A DNA stretch of 64,000 nt from Bacteroidota bacterium (GTDB lineage Bacteria; Bacteroidota; Bacteroidia; Flavobacteriales; Weeksellaceae). Position 1 is the first letter of the stretch. Every line of letters begins with the position of its first letter. Shown here piece by piece: positions 24,954 through 33,889 of this stretch. The DNA lies in contig JAEWOS010000003.1 of NCBI GenBank assembly GCA_023460855.1, forward strand, positions 62,001 through 126,000, read 5' to 3'. A model generated the notes under the pieces. It made no database searches. It was not told where the DNA came from and saw only the letters and a program-made list of their open reading frames with translations. A program made the translations under genes and the position numbers.

Positions 24954-27098
24954 GTGCACATACAACAAGAAGATTTAGACGAACTTGAATTTCCGGTACT
25001 GCTGTCGGAAATTGCGCCTTTTGCGTATTCCCATAAAACGGAAGAGAAAATTATGAACCTTCGTCCGATGCACATCGATGAAGCCGAACTTTCGCTGAAA
25101 AAAACCTCAGAATTTCTGACCAGTTTTGAAAGCTCGAACGCCATTCCGTTCAACGAATATGAAGATATTGAAGCAGAACTGAAACTGATGCTGATTGAAA
25201 ATTTCCGTTTGGAAAACAAGGCATTTGTAAAGATAAAAGCCATTACTGAGCAGATTGGCCGTCTTCAGAAATTTTTTCCTGCCCTTTCAGAAACGTTTCC
25301 AAATCTTCTGGAAGAAGTGAAAGACCTGGAATTCCGTAAGGAAATTATTGAAAAAATCGACAAGGTTTTCAACCGGTTCGGTGAAGTGAAAAACGAAGCT
25401 TCGCCTAATCTGAGAACTTTGCGCACCGAAATTCAGCATGCGAAAAAAGCCATCGACGAAAATTTTAACCGCGCGATGAACAATTATGCCGATGTTCTGG
25501 AAGATATCCGTGAAACGATTATTGATGACCAACGCGTTTTGGCAGTAAAATCCGGATTCAAAAAAAGAGTTCCGGGACGAACACTCGGAATTTCAAAAAC
25601 CGGTTCCATTACTTATATTCAGCCGGATTCGGTGGTGAAACATTATTTCAAACTCAAGGAAAATCAGGAAGAAGAAAAAAAGGAAATCGACAGAATTCTA
25701 CGAAATCTTACGGCGGAAATTTCGGAATTCCAACCGCAGCTTACAGATTATCAGAACTATATTTTCAGTCTGGACTTAACGCGCGCCAAAGCCAAGTTTG
25801 CTGAAACCGTAAACGGCGTTTTGCCGAAAATCAACCGTCACAAAACGCTGCGCCTGAAAGATGCTTATCATCCTTTGCTGTGGCTTCAGAATAAAGCGGA
25901 GAACAAGAAAATTTATCCGCAGACGCTGACTTTAACGGAACACAACAGAATTATCTGTATTTCCGGGCCGAATGCCGGTGGAAAATCCATCACGCTTAAA
26001 ACGGTCGGATTGCTGCAACTGATGATTCAGAGTGGAATTCTCGTTCCGGTTCACCCAAAATCGGAGATGTTTTTCTTTGATAAAATGATGACGGATATCG
26101 GTGATAATCAGTCGATTGAAAATCATCTTTCCACCTACTCTTCCCGACTGAAAAAAATGTCCGGAATTATCCGTGAAGCCGATGCAGAAACGCTTTTGCT
26201 GATTGATGAATTCGGAACAGGATCTGATCCGGAACTCGGCGGTGCTTTGGCTGAAAGCTTCCTGGAATTTTTCTATGAGAAAAAATCTTTTGCGATTATC
26301 ACAACGCATTATACAAACATTAAACTCGTGATTGAACAGCTTCCGAATGCAACGAATGCAGCCATGCTTTTCGATGAAAATTCTTTGGAACCGCTGTACA
26401 AACTGGAAGTCGAACAGGCCGGAAGTTCGTTTACTTTTGAAGTGGCCGAGAAAAATAAAATTCCAAGATTCATCATCAAAAATGCGCGTGCAAAAGTGGA
26501 AAAAGATGTCGTGAATCTGGACAAAACCATTGTAAAACTTCAGCAGGAAAAATTCGAGGTTGAAAAACTGAAATCGAACCTTACCGAACAAAAAGAAAAT
26601 GTTGAAGACAAGCGCGATAACCTTCAGAAACTGAATGAACAGCTGGAACAGAAACTGTTCAATTTCCAGAAACTGTATGAGGAAGAACACCGGAAACTTC
26701 AGTTCGGAAATAAAATTGAAGCCTTCATCGATTCGTACATTAAAGGAAAAGCTCGGAAAGATGTGGTGAAAGATTTTGTGAAAATTCTGGAGCAGGAAAA
26801 ATTCCGGAAACTCGGTTCAGACAAAAATGAAAGCAAACGTCTTCAGGTGGTGAAACGCAAAGTGACGCAGCAGCTGAAAAAAGTGGAAGTGAAAGAAAAA
26901 ATTGCTGAAACCAACGAGAAAATCGAAGAGAAAAAGCAAAAAGAAAGAGCAGTCTGGATGAAAATTGGACAGCGTGTACGGATTTCCGGCTCCACTTCTG
27001 TAGGAACAATTGACGCGATTCACAAAAACGGAAAAGTAACGGTGAATTACGGCGCTTTCAAAACGCAGATTGATGAAAATGAGCTGGAAAGGATTTAA
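24954..27098 (+). CDS. mutS2: MutS2-like DNA-binding ATPase lacking a Smr domain
   Basis: From the GTG at 24954 the protein has 714 residues; the frame runs back to 24543 but that part is antisense to a lipoprotein gene. Core helical and clamp regions (about 1-310) are followed by the MutS ATPase with Walker A GPNAGGKS, Walker B LLLIDEFGTGSD and the TTHY switch. A long charged coiled coil (about 500-640) and a KOW-like module (GQRVRISGSTSVGTIDAI) end the protein. The Smr nuclease domain usual at the MutS2 C-terminus is absent, so any role in recombination control or ribosome rescue would be without Smr cleavage. Confidence 0.88.
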   Translation: MHIQQEDLDELEFPVLLSEIAPFAYSHKTEEKIMNLRPMHIDEAELSLKKTSEFLTSFESSNAIPFNEYEDIEAELKLMLIENFRLENKAFVKIKAITEQIGRLQKFFPALSETFPNLLEEVKDLEFRKEIIEKIDKVFNRFGEVKNEASPNLRTLRTEIQHAKKAIDENFNRAMNNYADVLEDIRETIIDDQRVLAVKSGFKKRVPGRTLGISKTGSITYIQPDSVVKHYFKLKENQEEEKKEIDRILRNLTAEISEFQPQLTDYQNYIFSLDLTRAKAKFAETVNGVLPKINRHKTLRLKDAYHPLLWLQNKAENKKIYPQTLTLTEHNRIICISGPNAGGKSITLKTVGLLQLMIQSGILVPVHPKSEMFFFDKMMTDIGDNQSIENHLSTYSSRLKKMSGIIREADAETLLLIDEFGTGSDPELGGALAESFLEFFYEKKSFAIITTHYTNIKLVIEQLPNATNAAMLFDENSLEPLYKLEVEQAGSSFTFEVAEKNKIPRFIIKNARAKVEKDVVNLDKTIVKLQQEKFEVEKLKSNLTEQKENVEDKRDNLQKLNEQLEQKLFNFQKLYEEEHRKLQFGNKIEAFIDSYIKGKARKDVVKDFVKILEQEKFRKLGSDKNESKRLQVVKRKVTQQLKKVEVKEKIAETNEKIEEKKQKERAVWMKIGQRVRISGSTSVGTIDAIHKNGKVTVNYGAFKTQIDENELERI

Positions 27099-27113
27099 AA
27101 CTATACTACAACT

Positions 27114-27614
27114 ATGAAGGTTGAATATCAAATTCTGGAAGATGAATATATAAAACTTAAGTTTTTTCTTTATTACAGAAAACCAGTTGCAATTATTACG
27201 GTGATACTTTTCGTTTATCTGATGTATTCTGTTATCAGAGATTTTTTCGCTTATGGTTTTTTATCTCAATTTGATTTTTTCTTTATTATAATGGGAATAT
27301 ATTTTCTGATTGTATTTCCGATAATTTTCTATTTCAGAATCAGGAAAGAATACCGAACCAGCAAACCTTTACAAAAGAAAGTTGTTTCTGAGATTACCGA
27401 AGAAAGAATCATCGATGTAACCGAAGATTCAACGGCAGAAGCAAGCTGGAATGATGTTTACAAGATTGAAGAACTGAAATCGTGGTTCATTCTTTACTAT
27501 TCGAAACAAATGTTTGGCGTTTGTCCGAAAAAAGCAATGACTCAGGAACAAATTGCCGAATTCAGAAGAATTGTGAACAGCAAAAATATCAAAGCAAAAT
27601 TGAAAACAGATTAG
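27114..27614 (+). CDS. YcxB-like membrane protein
   Basis: A 166-residue protein. It has a short N-terminal strand region, two transmembrane helices (about 22-45 and 55-80), then a cytoplasmic C-terminal domain with VSEITEERIIDV and SWNDVYKIEELKSWFILYYSKQMFGVCPKKAM. This is the layout of the YcxB-like family, whose function is unknown. It starts 15 bp after mutS2 and is probably co-transcribed. A strong bidirectional terminator follows. Confidence 0.7.
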   Translation: MKVEYQILEDEYIKLKFFLYYRKPVAIITVILFVYLMYSVIRDFFAYGFLSQFDFFFIIMGIYFLIVFPIIFYFRIRKEYRTSKPLQKKVVSEITEERIIDVTEDSTAEASWNDVYKIEELKSWFILYYSKQMFGVCPKKAMTQEQIAEFRRIVNSKNIKAKLKTD

Positions 27615-27632
27615 TCACATCATCAAAATAAA

Positions 27633-27658
27633 AAAAGTCCCTTTCGGACTTTTCTTTT
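27633..27658. terminator. Bidirectional terminator
   Basis: AAAAGTCC and GGACTTTT form a perfect 8-bp stem around CTTTC, with A-tract before and T-tract after. It separates the convergent YcxB-like and TraB/GumN genes. Confidence 0.88.
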
Positions 27659-27672
27659 TATCAATATTTAAT

Positions 27673-28551
27673 TTATTTGAAGATTGGTTTCACGGTGTAA
27701 CCTTTTTCTCGTAGCAAAGTAATAACACCCTGATCGCCGATCAAATGTCCTGCTCCTACAGCAAACAGCGTTGGTTTGTCTTTCATCATTGCAGGCATTT
27801 TTGTCAGCCAGTTGATGTTTCTGTTATCGAGGAGCACTTTCTGCTGATCCTTGGTCATTTGCGTTTCATCGTGCATCAGCGCAGAAAGCGCTGCAATGTC
27901 TTCTTTCAGATACAGGTTAAGCATGTGATTCGTCTGATCCTTCGATTTTTCATAACTCTCCACCATTTTCAGAAGTTCGGCCGGTGACAAATATTTGCTG
28001 AATGTTTCAGCCTGCATTGCAATACTTTCGAGACCGTCCACTTTCTTGCCCTGAGCAATTGTTTTCTGCATGATTTCCATATCAGCTATTTTCATTTCTG
28101 TAGGAGCACAATCAAAAAATTTCATCGTCAGCATCGAATACAGAGCCATTGGTGAAAACTGATCCACGTCTTCCAGCTTCATACCGTAATCGGCGATCCC
28201 TTTTCTGAACCTTACAAGTTCCGCAGCTGTATACGTTTCGGAAAGTTTTTTATCCGCCAACAGAAATTTCTGCATCTCAGCCATTTGCGCCATATCTGAG
28301 AAGTTTATTTCCAGAACGGTTTGCTCCGTATTCTGCATCACTCTGTCCAGTTTTGCGGGGAAAGTAAACTGGTCGCCACACATCATGTGAAAGGTTCCGT
28401 AGAGATAAGACGGTTTCTCAAGTCCGTTCCCGGTAATTTCCCACAAAAGTGTGGAGTCTGTTACTTCATTTTTGGTGGTGCCGGAATTTGCCGCACAGGA
28501 TGTTAGAAATGCGAGCAGAAAAAATGCAAAAATTCTCGTCAGGTTTTTCAT
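27673..28551 (-). CDS. TraB/GumN family lipoprotein
   Basis: From the ATG at 28551 the protein has 292 residues and a lipobox (AFLTSC). The family hallmark GxxH appears as SYLYGTFHMMCGDQF near residue 40, and VGAGHLIGDQGVITLLREKGY near the C-terminus is the second conserved motif. TraB/GumN (TIKI-like) proteins are metal-dependent proteases in animals; bacterial roles are poorly known. A longer frame to 28623 would add residues before the signal peptide and is rejected. Confidence 0.85.
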   Translation of the reverse strand: MKNLTRIFAFFLLAFLTSCAANSGTTKNEVTDSTLLWEITGNGLEKPSYLYGTFHMMCGDQFTFPAKLDRVMQNTEQTVLEINFSDMAQMAEMQKFLLADKKLSETYTAAELVRFRKGIADYGMKLEDVDQFSPMALYSMLTMKFFDCAPTEMKIADMEIMQKTIAQGKKVDGLESIAMQAETFSKYLSPAELLKMVESYEKSKDQTNHMLNLYLKEDIAALSALMHDETQMTKDQQKVLLDNRNINWLTKMPAMMKDKPTLFAVGAGHLIGDQGVITLLREKGYTVKPIFK

Positions 28552-28670
28552 AGGTGTAATTTTTTCAGGGCAGTGCTGTTTTACGTAAATTATTTCGAGG
28601 CACTGCACTATTTTATTAATCAATAATAAAGATAATTTCTGACATTTAGCAGATTGTCGGATAATGCGGA

Positions 28671-28698
28671 AATAAAAAAGCCGTCAACTGACGGCTTT
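28671..28698 (-). terminator. Terminator after tandem ppk2 genes
   Basis: On the minus strand AAAGCCGTC and GACGGCTTT form a 9-bp stem with a 4-nt loop, followed by a T-rich tail. It lies just past the stop of the second ppk2. Confidence 0.82.
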
Positions 28699-28702
28699 CG
28701 GT

Positions 28703-29506
28703 TTACTCTATTTCTTCATGTTGCAGCGCCTGCATATCTTTTACCGTGTACGGAATACTGTTCAGAATATATTCCATCGCTTCGATCCGCGCGGTAGTTT
28801 TCTTATTTGCCTTCAGAATTTTCCACGGAGCGAGCTGCGTACTCGTTTTTTCGAACATTTTTTCCTTGTAATCTGTGTAGCTGTCCCAGAGTTTCAGAGC
28901 GTTCTGATCCACATCGCTGAATTTCCATTTTTTCAGCGGACTGCCGATAATTTCACGGAACCTGCTTTCCTGCTCCGCTTTCGATATTGAAAAATACAGT
29001 TTCAGCAGATAGAATCCGGAATTTACGAGCATTTTCTCAAATTCATTCACCTGTTCCATGAAAGTGTGGTATTCCTCTTCGGTGCAAAAACCGTTTACCG
29101 GTTCCACAATAGCTCTGTTATACCAGCTTCTGTCGAAAAATACGATCTCGCCTTTTCTCGGCAGCTGATTGATATATCTTTGGAAATACCACTGCCCTTC
29201 CTCAATTTCATTGGGTTTCGGAAGCGCAACTACCCGGTGCTGCCGCGGATTCAGGTTTTCTGTAATTCTTCTGATTGCTCCGCCTTTTCCTGCAGCGTCG
29301 CGTCCCTCGAAAATAACCACTACCTTCTTCTCATTGTCTACGGTCCAGTTCAGCAGCTTAATGAGTTCTGCCTGCAGTTTGGCAAGTCTTTTTTCATATT
29401 TCAGAAATTTTACGGCTTTATCGGCATCAAGAACTTCATTTTGCAAAAGCGCATACATTCCTTTCTTGTTGTTCAGCAATTCAAATTGTTCCGGTGTATA
29501 ATTCAT
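28703..29506 (-). CDS. ppk2: Polyphosphate kinase 2 family protein (copy B)
   Basis: A 267-residue PPK2. Walker A EGRDAAGKGG (67-76), PRQHRVVALPKPNEIE and the lid/Walker B region FFDRSWYNRA are diagnostic. PPK2 enzymes use polyphosphate to phosphorylate nucleoside mono- or diphosphates, or the reverse. It is paralogous along its whole length to the preceding gene, 17 bp upstream, so the pair arose by tandem duplication. Class (GDP/ADP or AMP preference) cannot be fixed from sequence alone; the two copies may differ. Confidence 0.92.
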   Translation of the reverse strand: MNYTPEQFELLNNKKGMYALLQNEVLDADKAVKFLKYEKRLAKLQAELIKLLNWTVDNEKKVVVIFEGRDAAGKGGAIRRITENLNPRQHRVVALPKPNEIEEGQWYFQRYINQLPRKGEIVFFDRSWYNRAIVEPVNGFCTEEEYHTFMEQVNEFEKMLVNSGFYLLKLYFSISKAEQESRFREIIGSPLKKWKFSDVDQNALKLWDSYTDYKEKMFEKTSTQLAPWKILKANKKTTARIEAMEYILNSIPYTVKDMQALQHEEIE

Positions 29507-29523
29507 TTTGTTTTTTTCTGAGG

Positions 29524-30375
29524 TTAAAGATCGATTTGTTTTGCCAGCCTGAAATAGCGCTGTACCGTGTTCGGATCCGGATTGAGGGTTACTTTGGAAA
29601 GGTTTTTACCTTCGTAATCGAACATCGATAGAACATAGCGTATCGCTTCCAGGCGTGCGGTAAGTTTTTCATCGGATTTCACGATGATCCACGGTGCAAA
29701 AGCATTGTGCGTTCTGCTGAACATCTGGTCTTTGTAATAAGTAAATTCATCCCACAATTCCTGTCCCTTTTCATCAACCGGACTGTATTTCCATTTTTTA
29801 AGCGGATTTCTGAGCCTTCTGTTGAAACGGAACAGCTGCTCTTCCTTGTTTACCGAAAACCAGAACTTGATGATCGTGGTCCCCGATTCGTAAAGCATGT
29901 GTTCGAATTCCGGAACCTGCACCATATAGCTTTCGTACTGCTGCGGTGTGCAGAATCCCATAACCGGTTCCACCACTGCCCTGTTGTACCAGCTCCTGTC
30001 GAAGAAAACGATTTCGCCTTTATTCGGAAGTTCTTTAATATATCTGCGGAAATACCACTGTCCGCTTTCGAGTTCGGTAGGTTTGTTGAGTGCAACCAGT
30101 CGCATTGCACGCGGATTCAGATGTTCGATGAATCGTTTAATGGCTCCGCCTTTTCCGGATGCATCACGGCCTTCAAAAACAATAGCCACTTTCTTACCGG
30201 TATCCTGAATCCATTTTTGGAGATTCACCAGTTCGCCCTGAAGTTGCCGCAATTCTGTTTCATAGCGGTATTTTTTCAAAGCTGAAGCATATTCAGGGTT
30301 CTGAAGCCTGTTTTCCTCCAGAAATTCCAGCAGTTGCTCCCTGGTGTTGACCGACTGTAAGATAGTTGAATCCAT
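29524..30375 (-). CDS. ppk2: Polyphosphate kinase 2 family protein (copy A)
   Basis: A 283-residue PPK2, first gene of the tandem pair. Walker A reads EGRDASGKGG (68-77), and FFDRSWYNRAVVEPVMGFCT matches the lid motif. It has an N-terminal extension of about ten residues compared with copy B. Alignable with copy B across LQGELVNLQKW, LNPRAMRLVALNKPTE and KKWKYSPVDEKGQELWD. Cytoplasmic. Both would let the cell regenerate NTPs from polyphosphate or store phosphate; direction is unknown. Confidence 0.92.
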   Translation of the reverse strand: MDSTILQSVNTREQLLEFLEENRLQNPEYASALKKYRYETELRQLQGELVNLQKWIQDTGKKVAIVFEGRDASGKGGAIKRFIEHLNPRAMRLVALNKPTELESGQWYFRRYIKELPNKGEIVFFDRSWYNRAVVEPVMGFCTPQQYESYMVQVPEFEHMLYESGTTIIKFWFSVNKEEQLFRFNRRLRNPLKKWKYSPVDEKGQELWDEFTYYKDQMFSRTHNAFAPWIIVKSDEKLTARLEAIRYVLSMFDYEGKNLSKVTLNPDPNTVQRYFRLAKQIDL

Positions 30376-30558
30376 AAAATAGAAATATTAAAATTACCAA
30401 ATAAAGTTACGTTGATTTGCAGACTTCCGGAGGAAAGCCAACCTGATATTTAGCATAAAATGATAATTATTAGTTTTCTAAATTGAAAAGTCCTGAAATT
30501 TTTATGCTTGATAATCAGCACTTTATTATATTTTATAATATTTTTTCACTACTTTGTA

Positions 30559-30590
30559 TTGCATATTACTTATATAATTACATATCTTTG
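30559..30590 (+). promoter_or_regulatory. Promoter of padR-pspC operon
   Basis: TTG at 30559-30561 and TATCTTTG at 30583-30590 are separated by 21 bp, fitting the Bacteroidota -33/-7 promoter. Transcription would begin near 30597, about 65 nt before the padR ATG. The rest of the 286-bp gap (30376-30661) holds no gene. Confidence 0.6.
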
Positions 30591-30661
30591 TATCGTTAAG
30601 TTGTACCAGAATAAAAGAACTTAGCCAAATAAAATGAAAATTCACAAACAAGGCAGCATTT

Positions 30662-30994
30662 ATGAATACTGAAAACACAAAAGCGCAAATGCGTAAAGGA
30701 ATTCTGGAATTCTGCATTTTAAGCCTGATAAACGGAAAGGAAATGTATGTTTCCGATTTGATGAGCGAGCTTGAAAAAGGAAAACTGGATGTGGTGGAAG
30801 GAACTCTTTATCCCCTTCTCACCCGACTGAAAAACGGTGAATTCCTCAGTTACCGCTGGGAAGAATCAACCGGTGGTCCGCCAAGGAAATACTACCAGAT
30901 TACAGAAAAAGGGAAAATTTTTCTGGCTGAACTTCAGAACACCTGGAACGAACTGACGGCTTCCGTATACCAGATTACACAAAACAACCGATAA
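30662..30994 (+). CDS. PadR family transcriptional regulator
   Basis: A 110-residue winged-helix protein. QMRKGILEFCILSLINGKEMY at the start, VVEGTLYPLLTRLKNGEFLSY as the recognition helix and wing, and GGPPRKYYQITEKGK are standard PadR motifs. It is a small single-domain PadR, likely a dimer. It lies 27 bp before the PspC-domain gene; such pairs are common in Flavobacteriia, where PadR probably represses its own operon in response to envelope stress or drugs. That role is inference. Confidence 0.92.
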   Translation: MNTENTKAQMRKGILEFCILSLINGKEMYVSDLMSELEKGKLDVVEGTLYPLLTRLKNGEFLSYRWEESTGGPPRKYYQITEKGKIFLAELQNTWNELTASVYQITQNNR

Positions 30995-31021
30995 CCGCGG
31001 AATTTCCAAAAACTTAAAAAA

Positions 31022-32701
31022 ATGAATAAGACATTATCAATAGGACTTGCAGGCTTTTCTTTCGTGATTGAGGAGCATGCGTACATAAAACTGAGCGACT
31101 ATCTTGCAGCGCTGAGAAATTCGCTGGATGCAACGGAAGCAGACGAAGTGATGCACGACATCGAAATCCGGATGGTAGAAATATTCCGGGATTCATTAGG
31201 GAAGCGTGAAGTAATCAATGATGCAGATGTTGAGAAAATGATTTCCCAGATCGGAAAACCGGAACAGATTGAAGAACAGGAAGAAGCTTACTATTCCGAA
31301 AAAACAACCAGAACACGCAATACAGGCGCGTTTACGGGACAAAGACAACTTTTCCGTGATCCGTCCGTACAAAAAATTGCAGGAGTATGCGCCGGTCTCG
31401 CACATTACACCGGAATGGACGTAACGCTGATGCGCGTAATCTGGCTTGGTATTGCGATACTCGGAATTTTTACAGCAGCCATTTCCACTACGCTGATTAT
31501 TATTGCATATATCATTCTGTGGGCTGTTCTGCCTAAAGCAGAAACCGCATCAGATTTTTTGAAAATGAAGGGTAAACCGGTGAATTTCGGAAACATCAAA
31601 GATGAATCGAACAAAATCATCCAGTTTGCCAATGAATCCAGCCACAGAGTCGGAGAAATTTACACTGAAAACAAACCTTACATCAGACAGGCCGGAAGCG
31701 GCGTATGGAATGTAATCCGTTACTCGCTTGGAGCAATATTTGCCATAATTTCAGTTCTGTCCATACTTGGTGTATTCGCTATTTTTGGAATATTTGGAAA
31801 TGCGTCCGGAATCAATGAAATAAATTTTCTTTTTGACGGTGAACTCAGCTGGGTTCTGAAAGCGCTTATGACAGTTGGCGCACTGATTCCGGCAGTACTT
31901 TTCGGCCTGCTCGCCATCAAACTGCTTTCACCAAAAACACAGATCCGCAATCTTGGATATGTCCTCGGAGCTCTTTTCATTGCAGCGCTTGGTCTTGGAC
32001 TGTATTTCGGTATCAGCTTTGCGAAACAGGACATGATTTACAAAGGCCAGAAACAGGATCAGGAGAATATGGCGATCAATACAGATTCAGACAGCATTTA
32101 TGTGGATGTGCAGAATATCACTATTCCTGCTAATTTCACGGCATACGATAACGATCTCTTTTCAGATAAAAAATCGGTTTTCGAAGAAGATTTCCCTGTG
32201 ATTGAAGTGATCAGAAAAGGTGATATTGCCGCACCGTATCTCACCATTAAAAAAGAAGCTGAAGGGTACAATGTACCGATGGAACTAAAAGTTCCCGTGC
32301 AGATTTCAGGAAACAGGGTAATTCTGCCTAACTTTATGCAGTATCCTTATGCACACCGCTTCCGCGATTATGAAGTGAATTATGAACTGGTTGTTCCTGC
32401 TAAAACGAGAGTTTTCACCAACAATACCAACAAGATGTCGATTCACGGAGATCTTGACGGAGACGGGCAGTCGGAGGATAATGCTTGGAGCAATGCCGGA
32501 AATGTGTCGGTGCAGGCCGGTGGAAATTCTATTGTAATCAACTCTGATGACAAAGACAGCATCATCATCAACGGGAAAAAATATCCAAAATCTGTAGCTG
32601 AAAAAATGTTGGATTCCATGAAAATCAATAAAAATAACCTGGAGAAAGTGGACATCAACATTCAAAGCGGAGAAAAGGAAATCTCCATAAAAACCAAATA
32701 A
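31022..32701 (+). CDS. PspC domain-containing membrane protein
   Basis: A 559-residue protein. An N-terminal ~85-residue segment (DYLAALRNSLDATEADEVMHDIEIRM) precedes a PspC domain at about 105-180 (LFRDPSVQKIAGVCAGLAHYTGMDVTLMRVIW). Further transmembrane helices lie at about 230-350. A large C-terminal extracytoplasmic region (about 355-559) ends in a Lys-rich tail. PspC senses envelope stress in enterobacteria; this architecture with PadR is typical of Bacteroidota. Probably inner-membrane. Confidence 0.88.
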   Translation: MNKTLSIGLAGFSFVIEEHAYIKLSDYLAALRNSLDATEADEVMHDIEIRMVEIFRDSLGKREVINDADVEKMISQIGKPEQIEEQEEAYYSEKTTRTRNTGAFTGQRQLFRDPSVQKIAGVCAGLAHYTGMDVTLMRVIWLGIAILGIFTAAISTTLIIIAYIILWAVLPKAETASDFLKMKGKPVNFGNIKDESNKIIQFANESSHRVGEIYTENKPYIRQAGSGVWNVIRYSLGAIFAIISVLSILGVFAIFGIFGNASGINEINFLFDGELSWVLKALMTVGALIPAVLFGLLAIKLLSPKTQIRNLGYVLGALFIAALGLGLYFGISFAKQDMIYKGQKQDQENMAINTDSDSIYVDVQNITIPANFTAYDNDLFSDKKSVFEEDFPVIEVIRKGDIAAPYLTIKKEAEGYNVPMELKVPVQISGNRVILPNFMQYPYAHRFRDYEVNYELVVPAKTRVFTNNTNKMSIHGDLDGDGQSEDNAWSNAGNVSVQAGGNSIVINSDDKDSIIINGKKYPKSVAEKMLDSMKINKNNLEKVDINIQSGEKEISIKTK

Positions 32702-32713
32702 TTGTTATGAGAG

Positions 32714-32761
32714 GCAGAAGCGAAGTATTTGTCTTCGTACGGACTTCGTTTTCTGCTTTTT
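32714..32761 (+). terminator. Terminator after PspC gene
   Basis: GCAGAAGCGAAGT pairs with ACTTCGTTTTCTGC (one small bulge) across a 16-nt loop, followed by TTTTT. It starts 13 bp after the stop. Confidence 0.7.
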
Positions 32762-32855
32762 ATCTGACCCTGAAAATTTAAAATAAATTTAACATCCGGA
32801 ATTCTGTATAATTACAGAAATATTTTGTAAATTCGTTCCACCTAAAAACATCATC

Positions 32856-32918
32856 ATGGTACAGTTTGTATTAGAGATCGTAATTAAGATCGCAGATTTG
32901 GTCAGCAGCTTTTTTTAG
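32856..32918 (+). CDS. Candidate 20-residue amphipathic peptide
   Basis: ATG to TAG encodes 20 residues beginning MVQFVLEIVIKIADL and ending SSFF. Hydrophobic and charged residues (E7, K11, D14) alternate with a helical period, as in phenol-soluble-modulin-like or small membrane peptides. It sits alone in a 295-bp gap after the pspC terminator and before the acyltransferase promoter. Short ORFs arise by chance; no ribosome-binding signal or clear -7 box supports it, so this is only a candidate. Confidence 0.3.
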   Translation: MVQFVLEIVIKIADLVSSFF

Positions 32919-32934
32919 CAGAAATTATTTTAGT

Positions 32935-32942
32935 TATATTTG
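32935..32942 (+). promoter_or_regulatory. Promoter -7 box TATATTTG
   Basis: Matches TAnnTTTG, 54 bp before the acyltransferase start at 32997. No -33 element at normal spacing was seen. Confidence 0.4.
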
Positions 32943-32996
32943 TTGAGTATAGCCGGGTTCGTTCGGTTATACTTTTTTTATGAAAAAGCTGCAGGC

Positions 32997-33569
32997 ATGA
33001 AAAAACTGATAGGGAGTCTGATACTGAAAATGCTGGGATGGAAAGTGGTGCTTCACGGCGACCACTCAAATCTGGACCGTTGCGTACTAGTGGTTGCACC
33101 GCATACGCACAACATGGAATACATTCTAGGAAACCTCTCCTACTGGAAGCTCGGAAAGAAACTTAAAATCATCATTAAAGATTCCCATACAAAAGCATGG
33201 TACGGTGCTGCAGTAAAAGCTTTGGGTGGCGTTGGAATTGACCGCACACAAAAAAATGACCTCGTAAATTTCGTAGCGAAAGAATTTGAAAAAGAAGATT
33301 TCAGCCTCGTCATAACACCGGAAGGTACGAGAAGCTGGGTACCGAAATGGCGTAAAGGTTTTTATCACATGGCTGTTGCAGCAAAAGTTCCGATTGTGCT
33401 TGCAGCCGGCGATTTCAAACGTAAGATCGTTTATCTGGGATACCAGATTTCAGTAGAAAAAATTGAAACTGCAACCTATGAGGAAATCCTGAAGGAAATT
33501 TCAGATTACTTCATTAAACATGATATCACTCCGAAAATTCCTGCAAACTGGAATCCTGATATCAGTTAA
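32997..33569 (+). CDS. Lysophospholipid acyltransferase family protein
   Basis: A 190-residue PlsC-type acyltransferase. From the ATG at 32997 the protein begins KKLIGSLILKMLGWKVV. The catalytic motif usually written NHx4D appears as APHTHNMEY (H-x4-E), and TPEGTRS is the phosphate-binding motif III. The short length and WVPKWRKGFYHMA fit the small YihG-like acyltransferases. Probably acylates lysophospholipid or lysophosphatidic acid at the inner membrane. Glu in place of the motif Asp is unusual. Confidence 0.85.
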   Translation: MKKLIGSLILKMLGWKVVLHGDHSNLDRCVLVVAPHTHNMEYILGNLSYWKLGKKLKIIIKDSHTKAWYGAAVKALGGVGIDRTQKNDLVNFVAKEFEKEDFSLVITPEGTRSWVPKWRKGFYHMAVAAKVPIVLAAGDFKRKIVYLGYQISVEKIETATYEEILKEISDYFIKHDITPKIPANWNPDIS

Positions 33570-33642
33570 CGATATTCTGTAATAAACAAATATATGTTAT
33601 CTTTAATTTTAGAAATTATTCAAATAAACTAAAAATTCAGTT

Positions 33643-33798
33643 ATGGCCAACGGAAAAAACACACCGCCAAAAGGAGTTATCATCGCTGTAGCAGCAATAA
33701 TTCTGATGATAATTTTCTATTTTGTAATCAGCGCGATCTTCCCGGAACTTTTCAATAATATGAACACCGGTGAAGCTGTACCGGTAAGGCCGGAATAA
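33643..33798 (+). CDS. Small single-pass membrane protein (51 residues)
   Basis: Begins MANGKNTPPKGVIIAVAA and ends VPVRPE, 51 residues in all. One strongly hydrophobic helix (about 12-35, VIIAVAAIILMIIFYFVISA) follows a basic N-terminus, so the N-terminus should be cytoplasmic. A downstream acidic/Asn tail follows. It sits between the acyltransferase and tpx on the same strand. Codon use looks coding. Function unknown. Confidence 0.65.
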   Translation: MANGKNTPPKGVIIAVAAIILMIIFYFVISAIFPELFNNMNTGEAVPVRPE

Positions 33799-33863
33799 TC
33801 TTTCTTACCATTTTTTAACCATAGTTTAACGCTTCATGTAACCCTAAAGTGTAGTGGTTTTAC

Positions 33864-33871
33864 TATTTTTG
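33864..33871 (+). promoter_or_regulatory. Promoter -7 box TATTTTTG for tpx
   Basis: Matches TAnnTTTG, 18 bp before the tpx ATG at 33890. No convincing -33 TTG was found. Confidence 0.4.
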
Positions 33872-33889
33872 GGAAAATCAATAAATATT

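Noticed and set aside
25932..26690. A 252-codon minus-strand ORF opposite mutS2
   Set aside because: Phe/Leu-rich composition typical of antisense reading of a Lys/Glu-rich coiled-coil gene; no motif.
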